A stretch of 64,000 nucleotides of DNA from Strongylocentrotus droebachiensis (GCA_035222895.1 JAVYIG010007240.1:41175-105174), one strand, 5' to 3'. Counted from the stretch's first letter, positions 1-12,629 are shown. Notes: generated by a model from the sequence alone, not told the origin. Numbers and translations: made by a program.

Positions 1-370
1 TAGATGATACCCAAGGCTTGGTCCTCTGATTGAGAAACCAGCCGATGAGGGGTCCGTTTCAATTTTCACATAACATATGCTGTTTCTAAACTAACAATCT
101 GTGACGACATTGGCATGTACAGAACAAACACCGCCATACTATTGGATACATGGGGAGGGTGTGGTGGTATGGTTAGTACAACACCGTAAATGTCAATGAA
201 CCTGAACCTAGTAATCATATTTGGGGGAGGGGGTAGTCGACGGCAAAATGTGAACTATTATTTTTGTCTTTACCACCTATGTTGGGTATACAACTTCATC
301 CTTCATCTTGATATACCTACATCTTTATGATCAATTAGAAGATATTATCAATGTGTGAGATGAGGATACT

Positions 371-635
371 CAGTGACGTAGCTATGGGAGCACCCCCCCC
401 CCCCCCCTCTCCCTTGCGAATGACAGAAAATTAGTAAAAGTGAAAGGGAGATAGAAAAAAGAAATGAAACGGGATAGCGGAATGAGAACACGGGAATAAA
501 TATGACTCCTCCTCTGCATATTTTTCCCGTGTATTTCATCCATCTCGTAAGACCTGTGCCACTATCTCCCCCACCCCCCCCCCCCCCCCCCCCCCTGCTC
601 GTGACGTTCATCACCCGTGCCCAGGGACGCCACTG
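371..635. mobile_element. Short hAT-like non-autonomous element with poly-C interior
   Basis: The left end reads CAGTGACGTAGC and the right end, read inward on the other strand, CAGTGGCGTCCC, giving short terminal inverted repeats. The interior has two poly-C tracts (392-407 and about 573-595). The ends resemble the better preserved element at 37860-38190. No clean target duplication is visible. Confidence 0.5.
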
Positions 636-999
636 TCTACACTGTTTATAATCCTCCACAACCCTTGACGAACGTTTATATGAGGGTTACGCCTTCTCTC
701 TCATCATCCAATTACAAATGCAACCCATGGAAAATGTTTGCCTTTCCTATCACTCGAGTCAGGCTTAAAGATCTTACCAAATGTTTCTCTGCCTCCAACC
801 ATTGACTCCAACTCGGTCATGGTTAGATGATGGATAGGTATTGCGAGAATGGTTGCATGTTGATTGTAGCATCTCTGCCATATACATTAACCCTTTGTAT
901 CGAAGGGGTCAACGTTAAGATTGTGTATGCATTAAGATTTCTGTTCTAGTTGATCACCTGAAGTAGCTAGATAGACAATTCAAAAATACGTAGAGGTGA

Positions 1000-1110
1000 C
1001 GGAATCGAGTGGTTTGAGCACTTGATTGTAATGCAAAGGTCGTAGGTTCCATACCCGACACGGACAAGGCATTATTCTGCATTTAACCTACTATACACAG
1101 AAGAGAAATG
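1000..1110 (+). repeat. tRNA-derived SINE-like fragment
   Basis: A tRNA-like A-box region (ATCGAGTGGTTTGAGCAC) is followed about 35 bases later by a B-box-like GTAGGTTCCATACCCG near 1043-1058. This is the spacing of a tRNA-derived RNA polymerase III promoter. The segment has no tRNA fold. Confidence 0.4.
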
Positions 1111-1442
1111 GTAACCTGGTAGGATGAGGAAAGCATTTGTGATATTAATTGCCATAATGCCCTCATGGTGACCATATGGTAGGAATACTCCCCAGTGAGT
1201 GGAGATCCAATGACCAAAGTAATAATAATATATGTAAAGCATTTCATATCTATATAATGTGCATCAGGTGCAATAAAAAAAATCGACAGCAAAGCACTCA
1301 AACTTTCTACTACTATTTATAAGCAAGTCAAACGTATTCACTTTTTCATAAACAACATGAAATGCTTTGTTATTATCGACATCGTGGAACTTTAGGTCTA
1401 CATACGTGTAAATATCTAAGTCACATCAAAGTATGATCCTTA

Positions 1443-2876
1443 TACACTGTTAGAACAAGTATTACAATTTTTAATCAAGTTGGTTAAAATTTTAATCAAC
1501 CACGGATTACCAGGTGAATCACACAATCGTTGGTTAAACTTTAACCAACAGCCTGTTGATTAAAATTTAACCTGTGGTTGATTAAAATTTTTAATCAATT
1601 ATTGGTTAAAAAAAATTGCTCAATGTTGGTTAAAATGGTGTTGATTAAACTTTAACCATTTTGTTGATTAAAACTTTAATCTTTTGTTGGTTATTTATGC
1701 TTTGTTCGGGGCTGATTCACATGATGTTGGTTAAACTTACATGGGCCGTTGGTTAAAATTGTAACCATTGTAAGTTAATTCTTTTTTGATTCACACGATG
1801 TTGGTTAAACTTTAGTGGGTTGTTGGTTACAGTTATAACCACTGTTGGTTAAACTTACGGGGGTTTGGAGGTCTTATCCTCGTGTTTGCAGGTAAGAAAT
1901 TGTTTAATATGATTATCATCAATGCTAAGATTGTAAGGAAGAAGTGAAATAAGGTTCTTGCTCAAATTAAAAACGCTTTGTATCCCGGCCCGTAGGTTGT
2001 AGCTCAGCCAGTAAGTGTAACGGATGACCTACCCAAATTGCATGCATAAAGACGTTTCACTTTATGATGACATCTTATTTTATATTTAATTGTTTTAAAC
2101 AATTAGATACAATTAGATTTAAAAAATAAGATTATTATTCATGCATGCAATTTGGGTAGGTGATCCGTTATAGGCCTAGATCTACACTTCTCCTTTAATT
2201 GGGTCTGCCTCCTTCACGGTTGAAGATTCTTGCAGACTGATGAGTGTGTGTGTGCTTACGAGAGCCAGGTGCACGGTGCAAGTCAAATGTTACTTATTGG
2301 TTGAGCTACGTACAGTCTAGAGGACACAAATCGTTTTTGATTTGAGCAAGAACCTTATTTCACTTCTTCCTTACAATCTTAGGATTGGTGATGATAATAT
2401 TAAAATTATTTCTTACCTGAAAACACGGAGATAAGACCGTCCAAACCCCCATTTCTCAGGTCCTCGCGACAACCTCCATTGTTAATTTTGTCGCACGCGT
2501 ATTAAACTACACGTACTTTGCATGTACAGTACTTTATTTGTATGTCGAGCGATCGCTAGCTAGCTACGCGCTTCGATATCGTTCCGTTGGGTCACGTGAC
2601 CAGTACTTTAATCAACATTGATTAAACTTTAACCGGAAGGGGGCTATCATTACTGTCGGAATTTTGTTTTTAATCCATGCTGGGTTACAATTTTTGCCAA
2701 CGACTTAGACTTAACCAACATAGGTTAAAAGGAATACATTTGGATCAACACTGTTTTTAACCAACACAAGATTAAAAGTAAATTTTAATCAACGCTACAT
2801 TTTTAACCATGGTTGAGCGTTTTTTAATCAACAATTTTTTAACCCGCAGTTTTTTAATACTTGTTTTAACAGTGTA
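1443..2876. mobile_element. Non-autonomous DNA element A built of TTGGTTAAA motif arrays
   Basis: The ends are inverted repeats: TACACTGTTAGAACAAGTAT on the left and its near-complement ending ACAGTGTA on the right, with TA on both sides. The left 420 bases contain nine TTGGTTAA motifs (either strand) plus TTGATTAAA variants. The right arm repeats them in inverted orientation. Inside lies a nested inverted repeat: about 1885-1975 pairs with about 2330-2425, around an inner hairpin at 2010-2175. No coding region is present. Confidence 0.7.
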
Positions 2877-3639
2877 TATTGTAATATTACAATATTACAT
2901 TGCCGTTTCTATGAATATATTGTATATACATCATAATATAATTTGTAATGGTGATCTCATATCAAACAAACTGAGTTAGAAAACTATGTGGAAAATGTAC
3001 CCTGTTCGAGAGAGAATGTCCAGAATTATTCTACCCATATAGTTACCGGACATTATTTTTTGCACTTTATGGCAAGCTATGCTTATAAACCTACATATAC
3101 ACCCACAACAAAAAGTGAGTCATTTGACACATTTAAGCATAATTTTCGTGAGTCAGGTGTAAATTGACTCATTAGTAACAACCAATGAGTCTCTATTGAC
3201 TCATTTATATTTCACCAGTGTGTCAATCATGAGCTGACGCATTTGCAAAATGCTTCGACTGACTCACATGGTCGTAAAAATGAGTCAAGATCGACATAAG
3301 AGCATTTTAGAAGAAAAAAGTGAGTCAACTTGAAAGTGAGGCTGTATGCATGCGCGCGCATGCTTTCGTGACGTCATCCAAAATGCGCATTCTCGAGCCA
3401 TATTTGAATTCCCGATCGACGAGGCGACGTCGCCATCTTATATCTTGGATTCAGAAGAGTTTTGACTGCAGCTAGTGAAAAATTGGTACGCATAATTATT
3501 CATATGGTTTTAAACGATGATTTTTATGACTGGATTCGTGGGCTGAATCTTCTGATTATTATACAAATGATGCATGCGTTCATTTTACGATATCCGCACT
3601 CGAGTTGATGAGGCTGTGTGTAACTTAACTATAGATTCT

Positions 3640-3864
3640 CACTATGAACATGACAGACAATGAAAGCGGACAAAATATACAGTTCCTCAGGAAAACAAAG
3701 GAACATCCCTTCACTGCTATTATGTAAAAATGTGTAGAACAGGTGAATATGCATGTGACACCTGTTCTACACATTTTTACATAATAGCAGTGAAGGGCTG
3801 TCCCTTTGTCTACCTGAGGAACTGTATATTTTGTGCGCTTTCATTGTCTGTCATGTTCATAGTG
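3640..3864. repeat. Long hairpin inside element B
   Basis: CACTATGAACATGACAGACA at 3640 is matched by its complement ending at 3864. The arms pair along nearly all of their length around a short loop near 3750. The open frame at 3730-3963 lies across one arm and is not a gene. Confidence 0.7.
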
Positions 3865-4199
3865 TCTACTGTATCGCACGAAGCCGTGTCGAATGAAAAC
3901 ATGCATGATCTTGCATCATTGTTTTATACAACGAAACTCCTAGATCCTTGTTATTTGATGTAAAACGAATTAATTCAAGATTGTTTCGTGACAGTATGGG
4001 TGACAAATAAATCTCAAGTTAAGGCTTAATTTAGTGCGTACAAAGTAGATTTTTCAGATTCGGGTAGCGGGACCACCGATTACATCGCTAAAATGTGATA
4101 TTTTAGGATATATTTTCCATTGCAAATGTGGACAGTGACTCTGGCATGGTATGGTATGTGTGTGATAGGCCTAGGGAGTAGGGGGGTCTATGTCATGAT

Positions 4200-4466
4200 G
4201 CACCCACAACAACAAGTGAGTCACCCTTACTCAAATTGATGAGTCACTGGTTTGTCCGTACAGCGAAACACTTGAAGGATCATGTGAGTCACTATGACTC
4301 GATACAAATGAGTCTTATTTATCTAAGACTCACTTGAAGTGAGTCTTAGAGACTCACTTCAAGTGAGTCATAGTGACTCACATGATCCTTCAAGTGTTTC
4401 GCTGTACGGACAAACCAGTGACTCATCAATTTGAGTAAGGGTGACTCACTTTTTGTTGTGGGTGTA
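4200..4466. repeat. Foldback block at the right end of element B
   Basis: CACCCACAACAACAAGTGAG at 4201 is matched by its complement ending at 4465, and the arms match almost base for base to a centre near 4335 (GACTCACTTGAAGTGAGTC). It may be a complete short foldback element sharing its right end with the larger element. Confidence 0.7.
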
Positions 4467-4469
4467 GGT

Positions 4470-7400
4470 ACTCTATTCTGTTGAAAGAATATGTCTTGAA
4501 GAATGGAAAAGGGCTCGAATGGAGAAAATCCTCTACCCCATGAAAATAATTTACTAAAAACTCAAAAGAATATTTTATATTCTCCTTTTTTTCTCTTTTT
4601 TGCCTTGGATCTATTATAACAATAATTTTGTGTTGAATTCAGCTTACTGCTATGAATGGAGGTGATGGTCTTGAATTTCCATGGTTTCCATCAAACTTCC
4701 TCCAAACTCTGGATGACAGGTAGCTCAGTAGGAAGGGTATTTGTTTAGGGTATTCTTTCTCCCCTTGAGCATTCTTAAACACGCAAAGGCAAGGCTAGCC
4801 TGTCACATCAAGGAAATGATACTCACTAAACGTACTTTCAGTGACCTACCATCTCTTTCCTTACTTCAGGGCTTGATAGTTTCGACAGAAAAAAAAGTAA
4901 AGCCCGTGCCAACAACTAAATTCATGTGAGTTGGTGTAGGAACTATTTTCTCTCCAAAAAGTGATCAAAAATTGATCAAAAATCGATGTGAGTTTTGGTT
5001 ATAAAATATAAACATATGATGAAGAAAAAGAATAATAATACGACGAGGGAAAAAAACAGAAAAAACGTGAGACAAGTACGTTGTTTCAAAAGCGGAAAAT
5101 TAATTTCATTATCTTTATTTGAGTAGTGACAATGTTCATTATCACACTATAAAGGTTTTGTTTTGATTTATGTTTCATATGACGTAGCAGTTTAAATCAC
5201 TGAGCAGTAATTCATTTTTCATATTTTAAGGAGACGGTCAAGATTCATTTGAAAATCTTTATAAAAAAAAAACTCGATGGTATACAGTTTACGATTTGAA
5301 TATAACTTCCTCTTATTTCCCGACAATGCTGATAATTCAACGCCATGACACTTTTTTCGCCCCATTTTTTTTCTTTGAGGGAAATCCTTTGCCGATTCAA
5401 CCTTCACAGTTGGATATCTCAACAAGTCAGTTTTTGTCAAAGTGATTCCATTATTTCGCACAGCTTAGTCATAATTCTAAATGGTGCACGACTCCACCTT
5501 ATCGGCCTTCAATGATGTACTCGTCCTGGATGTTCTGCCAACCATAGCAGAACGTTCCTTGATCATGACTGTCCTTCTCCCTGCAGGATGCAGGAGTGTG
5601 AAGGTGTCTCATTTAGCACCAGTTATCACGGTATCAAACAGCTTCTGTCTCTTCTCACATCTCAACATCCAAGTATCACGTTCTATTTATTCCATTCTTC
5701 CATATTCACAGCCGGCTTTTTTTATAATTTTTTTAAAAATAAAATGAAACTGAAATTCGTATACGGTTGGCCTACAAAAAGATTGGGGTTCGAGGACCCT
5801 CGTTTCATAGTTGGTCTATAAGCTGTTATTTCGAGTAAGTAATGGAAAGCTGGGAAATGTTTAAAATGTCAGCATTTTCATCTTACTGCATGCGATTGAA
5901 TGAATAACAATCTGTCATTAGTTAATAAACTAAATATTGTGATTGAATACTGGCACCAGTATGGTGAACGTAAATTGAGCTATGTGAAAATTGATAGATG
6001 CCAGCCCACACTGAACTAAAGTAACTTTATTTTAAAGAGACAAACAACCATAATGGTGTGTTCTTTTAAAGAAAATAAATGAAACACTGATTGTGAGCAA
6101 TAAACTAACATAACTATTTTAAATCATCCTGAGTAATAGATAGGGGCGATTTAACAAATTTGCCATATTAAGACTATTGTGCAAGTATACTGTTAATCTT
6201 TCAATCGTTGCAAACGTGATCTGATCTATAACGACTCGAATCATTGCTATGAATTCTAAACCAGTCTGACCCGCCAGCACGTACAGAATCATGACGACAC
6301 ACTGACGCGTCACAACACTTCTCATAAGTCAACATAATCACATACAAGACTTAACTCTGCTATAGTTACAAATGTACTTTTCTATTCACCAAAGTACTTT
6401 TGTGAGGGGAGGGTTTAAAGGTGTAATTGAACTAATCCGACAGGGATTTATTCTTTAAAATCCGATTTTCCAAGCTCAATCGCGCTACTATTATGGCGTT
6501 AACTCCCCCGTCCTCAAACTCCATTCATCATTGAGCCTAAACCAAATATAGAATTTGACAGCTTTTCAGTAAGAAACCTTTTTATGAAGTGTTAAGTGAA
6601 CGAGAATTGGCATTACATTCACGCCTTATTTTGCCTTTGTGTTCTTGTCTGTCTCTTCCCAGTTTCTCATCAGTTCTCCATATCTCTTACTGTCTGGCCT
6701 ATTTGACTCTAGAAGTTTAAATTTGATTAGTTCTCTTTCACAATGTAATCAGTTTCTTTCTTTCCCTTCTCGAATGCATTCTTTTTTCTCCGTGTGTTTT
6801 CCATCTGATACCTTTTCAATTTAGCCATTCTCCTTGGAACTTCCATCTGATACTGTTTACATTTTACCCTTCTTCTTAAAACGTAATAGTGCATTTATTC
6901 AATGACTTGTTATCTCATTCTTATACTTCCATTTCAAATCCCCATATAAAGTTTTGGGAGGCGTGATCAATTCAATTAATTGTCTTAAACGCGATTGTGT
7001 CCTCCAAATCATTATTCCGTTATAGTCTGATAATCATTTTAGCAGATCTGCAATCCCAAGAATAATTACAACATTTCAGAACAATTTCTGACCATTTCGT
7101 TGAAGGGATCAAATGTTGATATGACTGCATTTGTACTTGCAGCTGTAGTCTTTACAAGGGAAGGCTTAAAGTGGTTGTGATAGAAGCTGTAATGTGCTCA
7201 AAACTCAGAGAGGTGATCTTAGGTCGGATGGAAGTAAATGAAAAACTTCTCGTTTTACAATCCATCCTCTTTCTTCATGTTCTTTTTCAAGACAGACCCC
7301 ATACTCACACCCACGTACAAAACACTCATGTATTACAGATGTCTCTCCCTTCTTAACCCCGAAAGTGGTAAGAATGTTTAAACAGAAGAGTTGTCATACC

Positions 7401-8200
7401 GGCAGTCAAACTATTTCCCGTAAAACAGAAGATGTTTCGAAACACCCGATATTTGTCTCAACCATAGCGTATAGAGAGAGATAGCTGCGACACGCTCTTC
7501 TACGCGTACACGTTCCATCCAACCCTAATCCCACTTACAATCTCTCTATATATGAGAGAACCGTTTTGGAGCTTTATGAAATGCCTGACCAATCAGATGC
7601 AACTTCCGATGTAGTAACTGTCTCTGCAAGTAGCTCAAGTAACCTTTATCACAATAATATCAATATGCATGACTAGTTAGGGTTTGGTCTATGGCACGTG
7701 GTCTATGGTGTCATGCACACTGTAGATTTATGAGTAAAATGTTCATCATTTTCCCACGATGTTTTGAAATGCCAAAAATATGACGACATTGACATTGGCA
7801 GGTGTTTACATCATCTTAAAATGATACATTGTTCGGATATGATGCACTCAATCGTATTAAACATTGGTTGGGTGTTGCAATACCATTTCTGTTTTACAGC
7901 TAGATTATACTGTATTGACCACGGTGCTTCCTTCAAAAGTTTTTATACAGATTAAACAAACATTGCACATTTTAAACTCATCATAAGTCATTTATTGGGC
8001 TCGTTTGTATCACAGTTTTTTACTCCCATAGTCCTATTTTATTAGTTTAGGTTAATTACATGCATAGTGAAAACATTTTCAATGAAAGGTACCATGACAC
8101 TTAAAGTTTACTCTCACCATTTGCGTTGTTTAGTCTAAACTGGTCTAAGTTTCCCACCATCGAGTTAGACAACGTTCACACACAATATTTATATTTCACC
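4470..8200. other. AT-rich intergenic DNA without recognisable genes
   Basis: Only short random open frames occur. A tRNA A-box-like word (TAGCTCAGTAGG) stands at about 4721 without a B-box partner. I see no conserved protein, RNA gene or clear transposon end. Confidence 0.5.
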
Positions 8201-8214
8201 ATTATCATGATCAT

Positions 8215-9540
8215 TTTATAGCGTGGCTTTGTCCTAGGTCCATGTTTCACGTACTGAAATCCTAGTATATATAGTATATATCATGGTATAGTGTGAATGG
8301 GGCCTAGCTTGTCTACCTTCCTCGTGCTAGACAAAGTTCATATACCCTGGTTGACATTTACCATCCTGGTACGATGTGAACGAGGCCGTGTATATGCCAG
8401 CGTCTTGTTAGGCCAGGGTCTATTCATACCCTAAAAGTAATGTTAGGATTTGTGGTTTGGTCTAAACAGGACTGTCTCTACCCGTTATATTAGATAAACC
8501 GTTCCTGGAGTGCACCACCATGGTATAGTATGAACGAGGCTGTGTGTGTGACAACGTCTTGTTAGGCCATGGTCTATTCATAACCTAAAACGTATAGTTA
8601 GTTATACAGTGCGTCCCAGAAAAAACGAAACCGAGAAGTATCGATGTTTTATCATAACTTAATCACAACCATAATTAATGAATGATACATATTTGGAAAG
8701 CTTAGAGTCTCCTCTTTCAGTTGATGTTACTCACGAGATGCATATTTCACGCATGAGTGAATAAAAGCAATTTGAAGGAAGGAAACCAAAAAGTAATTTT
8801 GCGGGCGGTATCTGAATTTCAAAGGAAAATTCATATTTCTAGAAAGTTCATTTTCTGCTCTTTCATATGATACCTCAATCAAGAAAAATGAGCCAGGAAT
8901 AACAAAGTTCTGTTTGTTTAAAGTAGCCCTTACATTTTCATAATTTTAACAAACGAATTCGTTTTCACTGGGTGCCTGCCGTAGCAAAAAGCAGATTTGA
9001 CAAAAGACTTAACTCCGTTTCGTTGACAATCAGCCATGCATGAAGACTCTCGTCTACGGCTGATTGTCAACGAAACGGAGTTAAGTATTTTGTTAATTTC
9101 GTTTATTGATACGGCAGGCAGCCAGTGAAAACGAATTCGTTTATTAAAATTATGGAAATGCAAGCACTACTTTAAACAAACAGAACTTTGTCATTCCTCT
9201 CTCATTTTTCCTGATTGAGGTGTCAAATGAAAGGGCAAAAACTCAACTTTGTAGAAATGTGAATTTGGTTTCCTTCCTTCAAATTGCTTTTAATCACTCA
9301 TGCGTGAAATATGCATTATCTGAGTAGCATCACATGAAAGAGGAGACTCTAAGCTTTCCAAATATGTATCATTCATTAATTATGGTTGTGATTAAGTTAT
9401 GATAGAACATCGATACTTCTCGGTTTCGTTTTTTCTGGGACGCACTGTATAATCTAAACAAGGCTTCATCTACCCCGTCGTGTTAGGATAGAGTTTAGAT
9501 TTCCTGAATGGTATAGTATGAACGGGGCTGTGTCTCCAAG
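8215..9540. repeat. Degenerate tandem repeat (GGTATAGTATGAACGAGGC), interrupted by a foldback element
   Basis: A block with CATGGTATAGTATGAACGAG followed by GTCTTGTTAGGCCATGGTC recurs near 8283, 8371, 8519 and, after the foldback insertion, near 9508. The spacing between the two best copies is about 154 bases. Confidence 0.6.
8603..9452. mobile_element. Foldback element with CAGTGCGTCCCAGAAAAAAC ends
   Basis: The left end TACAGTGCGTCCCAGAAAAA at 8605 is matched by its complement ending at 9450, flanked by TA. The two arms (about 400 bases each) pair along almost all of their length, including near-perfect stretches around the centre at about 9030-9070. The end sequence and TA target resemble mariner-type non-autonomous elements. 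It has inserted into the tandem repeat at 8215-9540. Confidence 0.75.
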
Positions 9541-9951
9541 CTTTAAACCGGAAAGGTTGAAGTTTAAACCCATGAACTACAGGGTCAAGAGCATGATGGG
9601 AATATAATGCTGTCAAAATGGAACAAGTTGTTTTCTTTTGGATTTTGTCTAGGTCTGAAACCTGAAGGGAGGGGTATTAGCTGCCGACTGCCAATGTCAT
9701 GAATGTATCTGAAATCAGGTCATTTTACACGAAGTAGACATGGGAAGAGGACTAAGGAAATAGGCGAGGTGTAAGGGGAGAAGTACATGAAACATTTAAT
9801 AATGTTTGAATAACGGGATGTAGGAAGGTAGAATGTGATAAATGTAGTGGGAAAGAGAAGTGTGTTTGAGCAGGTGGTTTTAAATGCGATGAGAAAAATA
9901 GAAAGATTTGACAAAACATGGTACAAAATCTTTAAGCCCATCTGTACTATT

Positions 9952-10110
9952 TACCAGGAGGGATTATACCATCCTGTAAGATCAGGGACAGGTGGTTATC
10001 TCATCAAATCAGCTCTCAATTAACATAAGAAGAAGAGGATCCTGGGGGACCAATGGTCACCGATTAGGTATTGTTTGCTATTTAGAGGGCGCAAGTAGAG
10101 TAGCTTTAAG
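9952..10110 (+). repeat. Dispersed repeat, copy 1
   Basis: ACAGGTGGTTATCTCATCAA, CAGCTCTCAATTAACATAAG and GGGGGACCAA..CACCGATT recur in the same order and orientation at 59785-59960. Copy 1 ends beside element C. Confidence 0.7.
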
Positions 10111-10121
10111 TAGTACAGTGC

Positions 10122-11014
10122 ACACTAAGAAAAAATGGTGCAAGTATGCACCTTTAGGGGTGCAAACCGATGCAACAATAGCAGCACCTTTAGGGGTTAA
10201 ATCCTGCACCCTTTTTAAAGGTGCAATCCTGCACCCTTTAAAAGGGTGCCAGATTGCACCTTTTAGGGGAAATAGTACCCTTTATGGTTCATTCCTGCAC
10301 CTTTAGGGGTGCAAACCGATGCAACACTAGCAGCACCTTTATGGGTTCAATCCTGCACCCTTTAAGAGGGTGCCAGATTGCACCTTTTACGAGACATGTT
10401 AGTACCCTTAATGGTTCAATCCTGCTCCATTAGGGATGCAAACCGATGTAATAGCACCTGTAGGGGTTCAATCCTGCACCCTTTAAAAGGTGCAAACCGA
10501 TGCAATAGCAGCACCTTTAGGGGTTCAATCCTGCACCCTTTAAAAGGTGCAATCCTGCACCCATCATCGAGGAATACTGGTAAAATTTGCTCGTACACAA
10601 ATACATATTAAACATGCATGATGTTTCTTGGTTAGTAATCATATAATCAATATATCTATTGCTAAAACGTGAATGTAATTGTAACATGATCAGACAAAAT
10701 AATCTATTGGTTAATGATTGCCAAAGGAAAATACAAATCACAAAATTGATGTGCATTGTCATAATTTGCTTAACAAATCATGATAAATGTATTTTTATGT
10801 GAACACGTGGAAAGTAATCATGAATATGCATGCAATATGCAAACTTTTATTTTGCACCCTTTTTTGGTCGATAGGGTTCATTTTTGTGGGAAGGGTGCAA
10901 AATCTTATATTGCACCCTTTTTTAACCCCTTTTCCTTCAATAGGGTTCATTTTTATGTAAAGGGTGCAAATTCCTTTTTTGCACCCCTTTTTGCACCCTT
11001 TTTTCTAAGAGTGT
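10122..11014. mobile_element. Non-autonomous DNA element C built of GGTGCAA/TTGCACC arrays
   Basis: The left end reads ACACTAAGAAAAAATGGTGC and the right end, on the other strand, ACACTCTTAGAAAAAAGGGT followed by GCAA. At least fourteen GGTGCAA/TTGCACC words are scattered through it. The left half is a set of imperfect repeats of GCACCTTTAGGGGTTCAATC and CTGCACCCTTTAAAAGGTGC. The open frames over this block are repeat artefacts. Confidence 0.7.
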
Positions 11015-12070
11015 GGGAATGTAAGTAAAACATTCCGAAAGAGGGGGAGGAGACATAAAAGTCCAATCATCATAATGGAGTGCCTTGTGTAGAGGTGTCA
11101 GTGTCTATTACATTAGGGAGATGAGTTTGTCCTGCCGCATGGTCAGCTCTCTGACTGTCTCTGAAGGACCGCGGTTCGAAACTGAGTCACGTTTTTCGAA
11201 TGTGGTATTAAATGCTGGTTCCAGATGCAAATATCATATCTGATTCATACACGTCTAGGAATACTAAATAAAAAACACAAACCTTGCATCAAAGGACCAC
11301 ACTAGTATAACGCCAAATAAACAAATTAAAGAAATGACTAGCTCTGATAAGACTTAACATCATTCATGTTCTTTGCCGAGACACTTAATTCGTTTCCTTA
11401 CTAATTAGTTGAGTTAATCTGTAAAATATGTATACCTGATAAGAGAAAAACCATTTGCATATTGTGCTCCTGTTATGACAATACTTTGTGGCAAAGGCAA
11501 ATATTAAGAATTCAATTCAATTCAACTATTTCATTCAGTTAACATGACAACATTTCATATAACAATTAGCTACATAACATAAAATACACACTAAGAACAT
11601 ATTGGACAAGGATATAAAATAAACAGAATAGGTTGCAACCTGAAAGGAAACATAATTTTTTGACATGTTTAAAGGTTGACCCTTTTTGATTAGGTGCGAA
11701 TCTTTAAAAAGCAAATGTTTGTTATATATTGTGGTGTTGTGCATAGTTTGAATGGTCTTATAGCTTTACAATCAACATGTTAAACAATAATGACCAGAAC
11801 TTATGTTTACTGAAAAGAAGAAAAAAAAATCAACTCATGAAGTAAATCTAGATCGTTTTTATCATTCGCCTTCTTAATGCAGCATTTCTACTATCATGAC
11901 AACATTTGCAAGTGTAAATGATAACCCAGAATATTGAATTATAAAATGATCCATAAACCTTCGCACCTAATTATGTTATTAGAAGTGCCCCATTTTTTGC
12001 ATGTGGAAGGAGAAGATAAAGATAATTAATCCACAACGTTAACGCCCACTCCTCTCTTCTTGTACCATTA
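11015..12070. other. Intergenic DNA without recognisable genes
   Basis: A GGTTCGAAAC word near 11172 resembles a polymerase III B box, but no convincing A box precedes it. Otherwise only AT-rich sequence is seen. Confidence 0.4.
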
Positions 12071-12077
12071 CCATGAT

Positions 12078-12310
12078 TACTCTCTCTCTCTCCCTCTCTC
12101 CCTCTCTTTCTTTCTCTTTCTCTCTCGCTTTCTCTCTCTCTCCCTCTATATTTTCTCTCTCCCTCTATACATATCTCTTTCACTCTCCTTCTCTCTCTCA
12201 CTCTCTCTCTCTCTATCTATCTATCTCTCTCACTCTCCCTCTCTCCTTCAATTTCTTTCTCTCTCTATAGATATATATATATATATATATTTATATCACT
12301 CTCTTTCTGA

Positions 12311-12343
<33 letters not shown>

Positions 12344-12424
12344 TTTCATTCTCTCTCCCTCAATTTCTTTCTCTCTCTCCCTCTCTCTCTCTTCCTCTCT
12401 CTCTCTCTCTCTCTCTCTCCCTTT
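12078..12424. repeat. CT-rich simple repeat
   Basis: Nearly continuous (CT)n with CCCT, CTTT and an inner (AT)n block at 12270-12290. Ser/Leu-rich open frames here are artefacts of the repeat. Confidence 0.95.
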
Positions 12425-12629
12425 GTATACAGAAAAAGATTTAACGCATGTAAAGTAAAAAATAGAAGGGTAGAACAATTTAAGCGAGGACATGCATAGG
12501 TACAGTACTGGATATATCAGTTTCATGAAGAAGAAAACAAAATCACAAATGACACAGTTTGCTGAGAAAGATCGGTAGCAAGGTGAGAAAGGGAAATGAT
12601 AGAGGAGATACAAAGATATATATAAATTT

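Larger units (their letters stand above)
3099..4466. mobile_element. Non-autonomous DNA element B carrying arrays of TGAGTCA
   Basis: The left end CACCCACAACAAAAAGTGAG and the right end (the same word inverted, ending TTGTTGTGGGTG) form terminal inverted repeats flanked by TA. The palindromic-type heptamer TGAGTCA/TGACTCA occurs seven times in 3116-3327 and seven times in 4217-4448. Between these lies a 225-base hairpin at 3640-3864. The right 266 bases form an almost perfect foldback by themselves. Confidence 0.7.

Noticed and set aside
12060-12458. 132-residue Ser/Leu-rich open frame
   Set aside because: It is the translation of a (CT)n repeat, with equivalent open frames in other phases; no family pattern.
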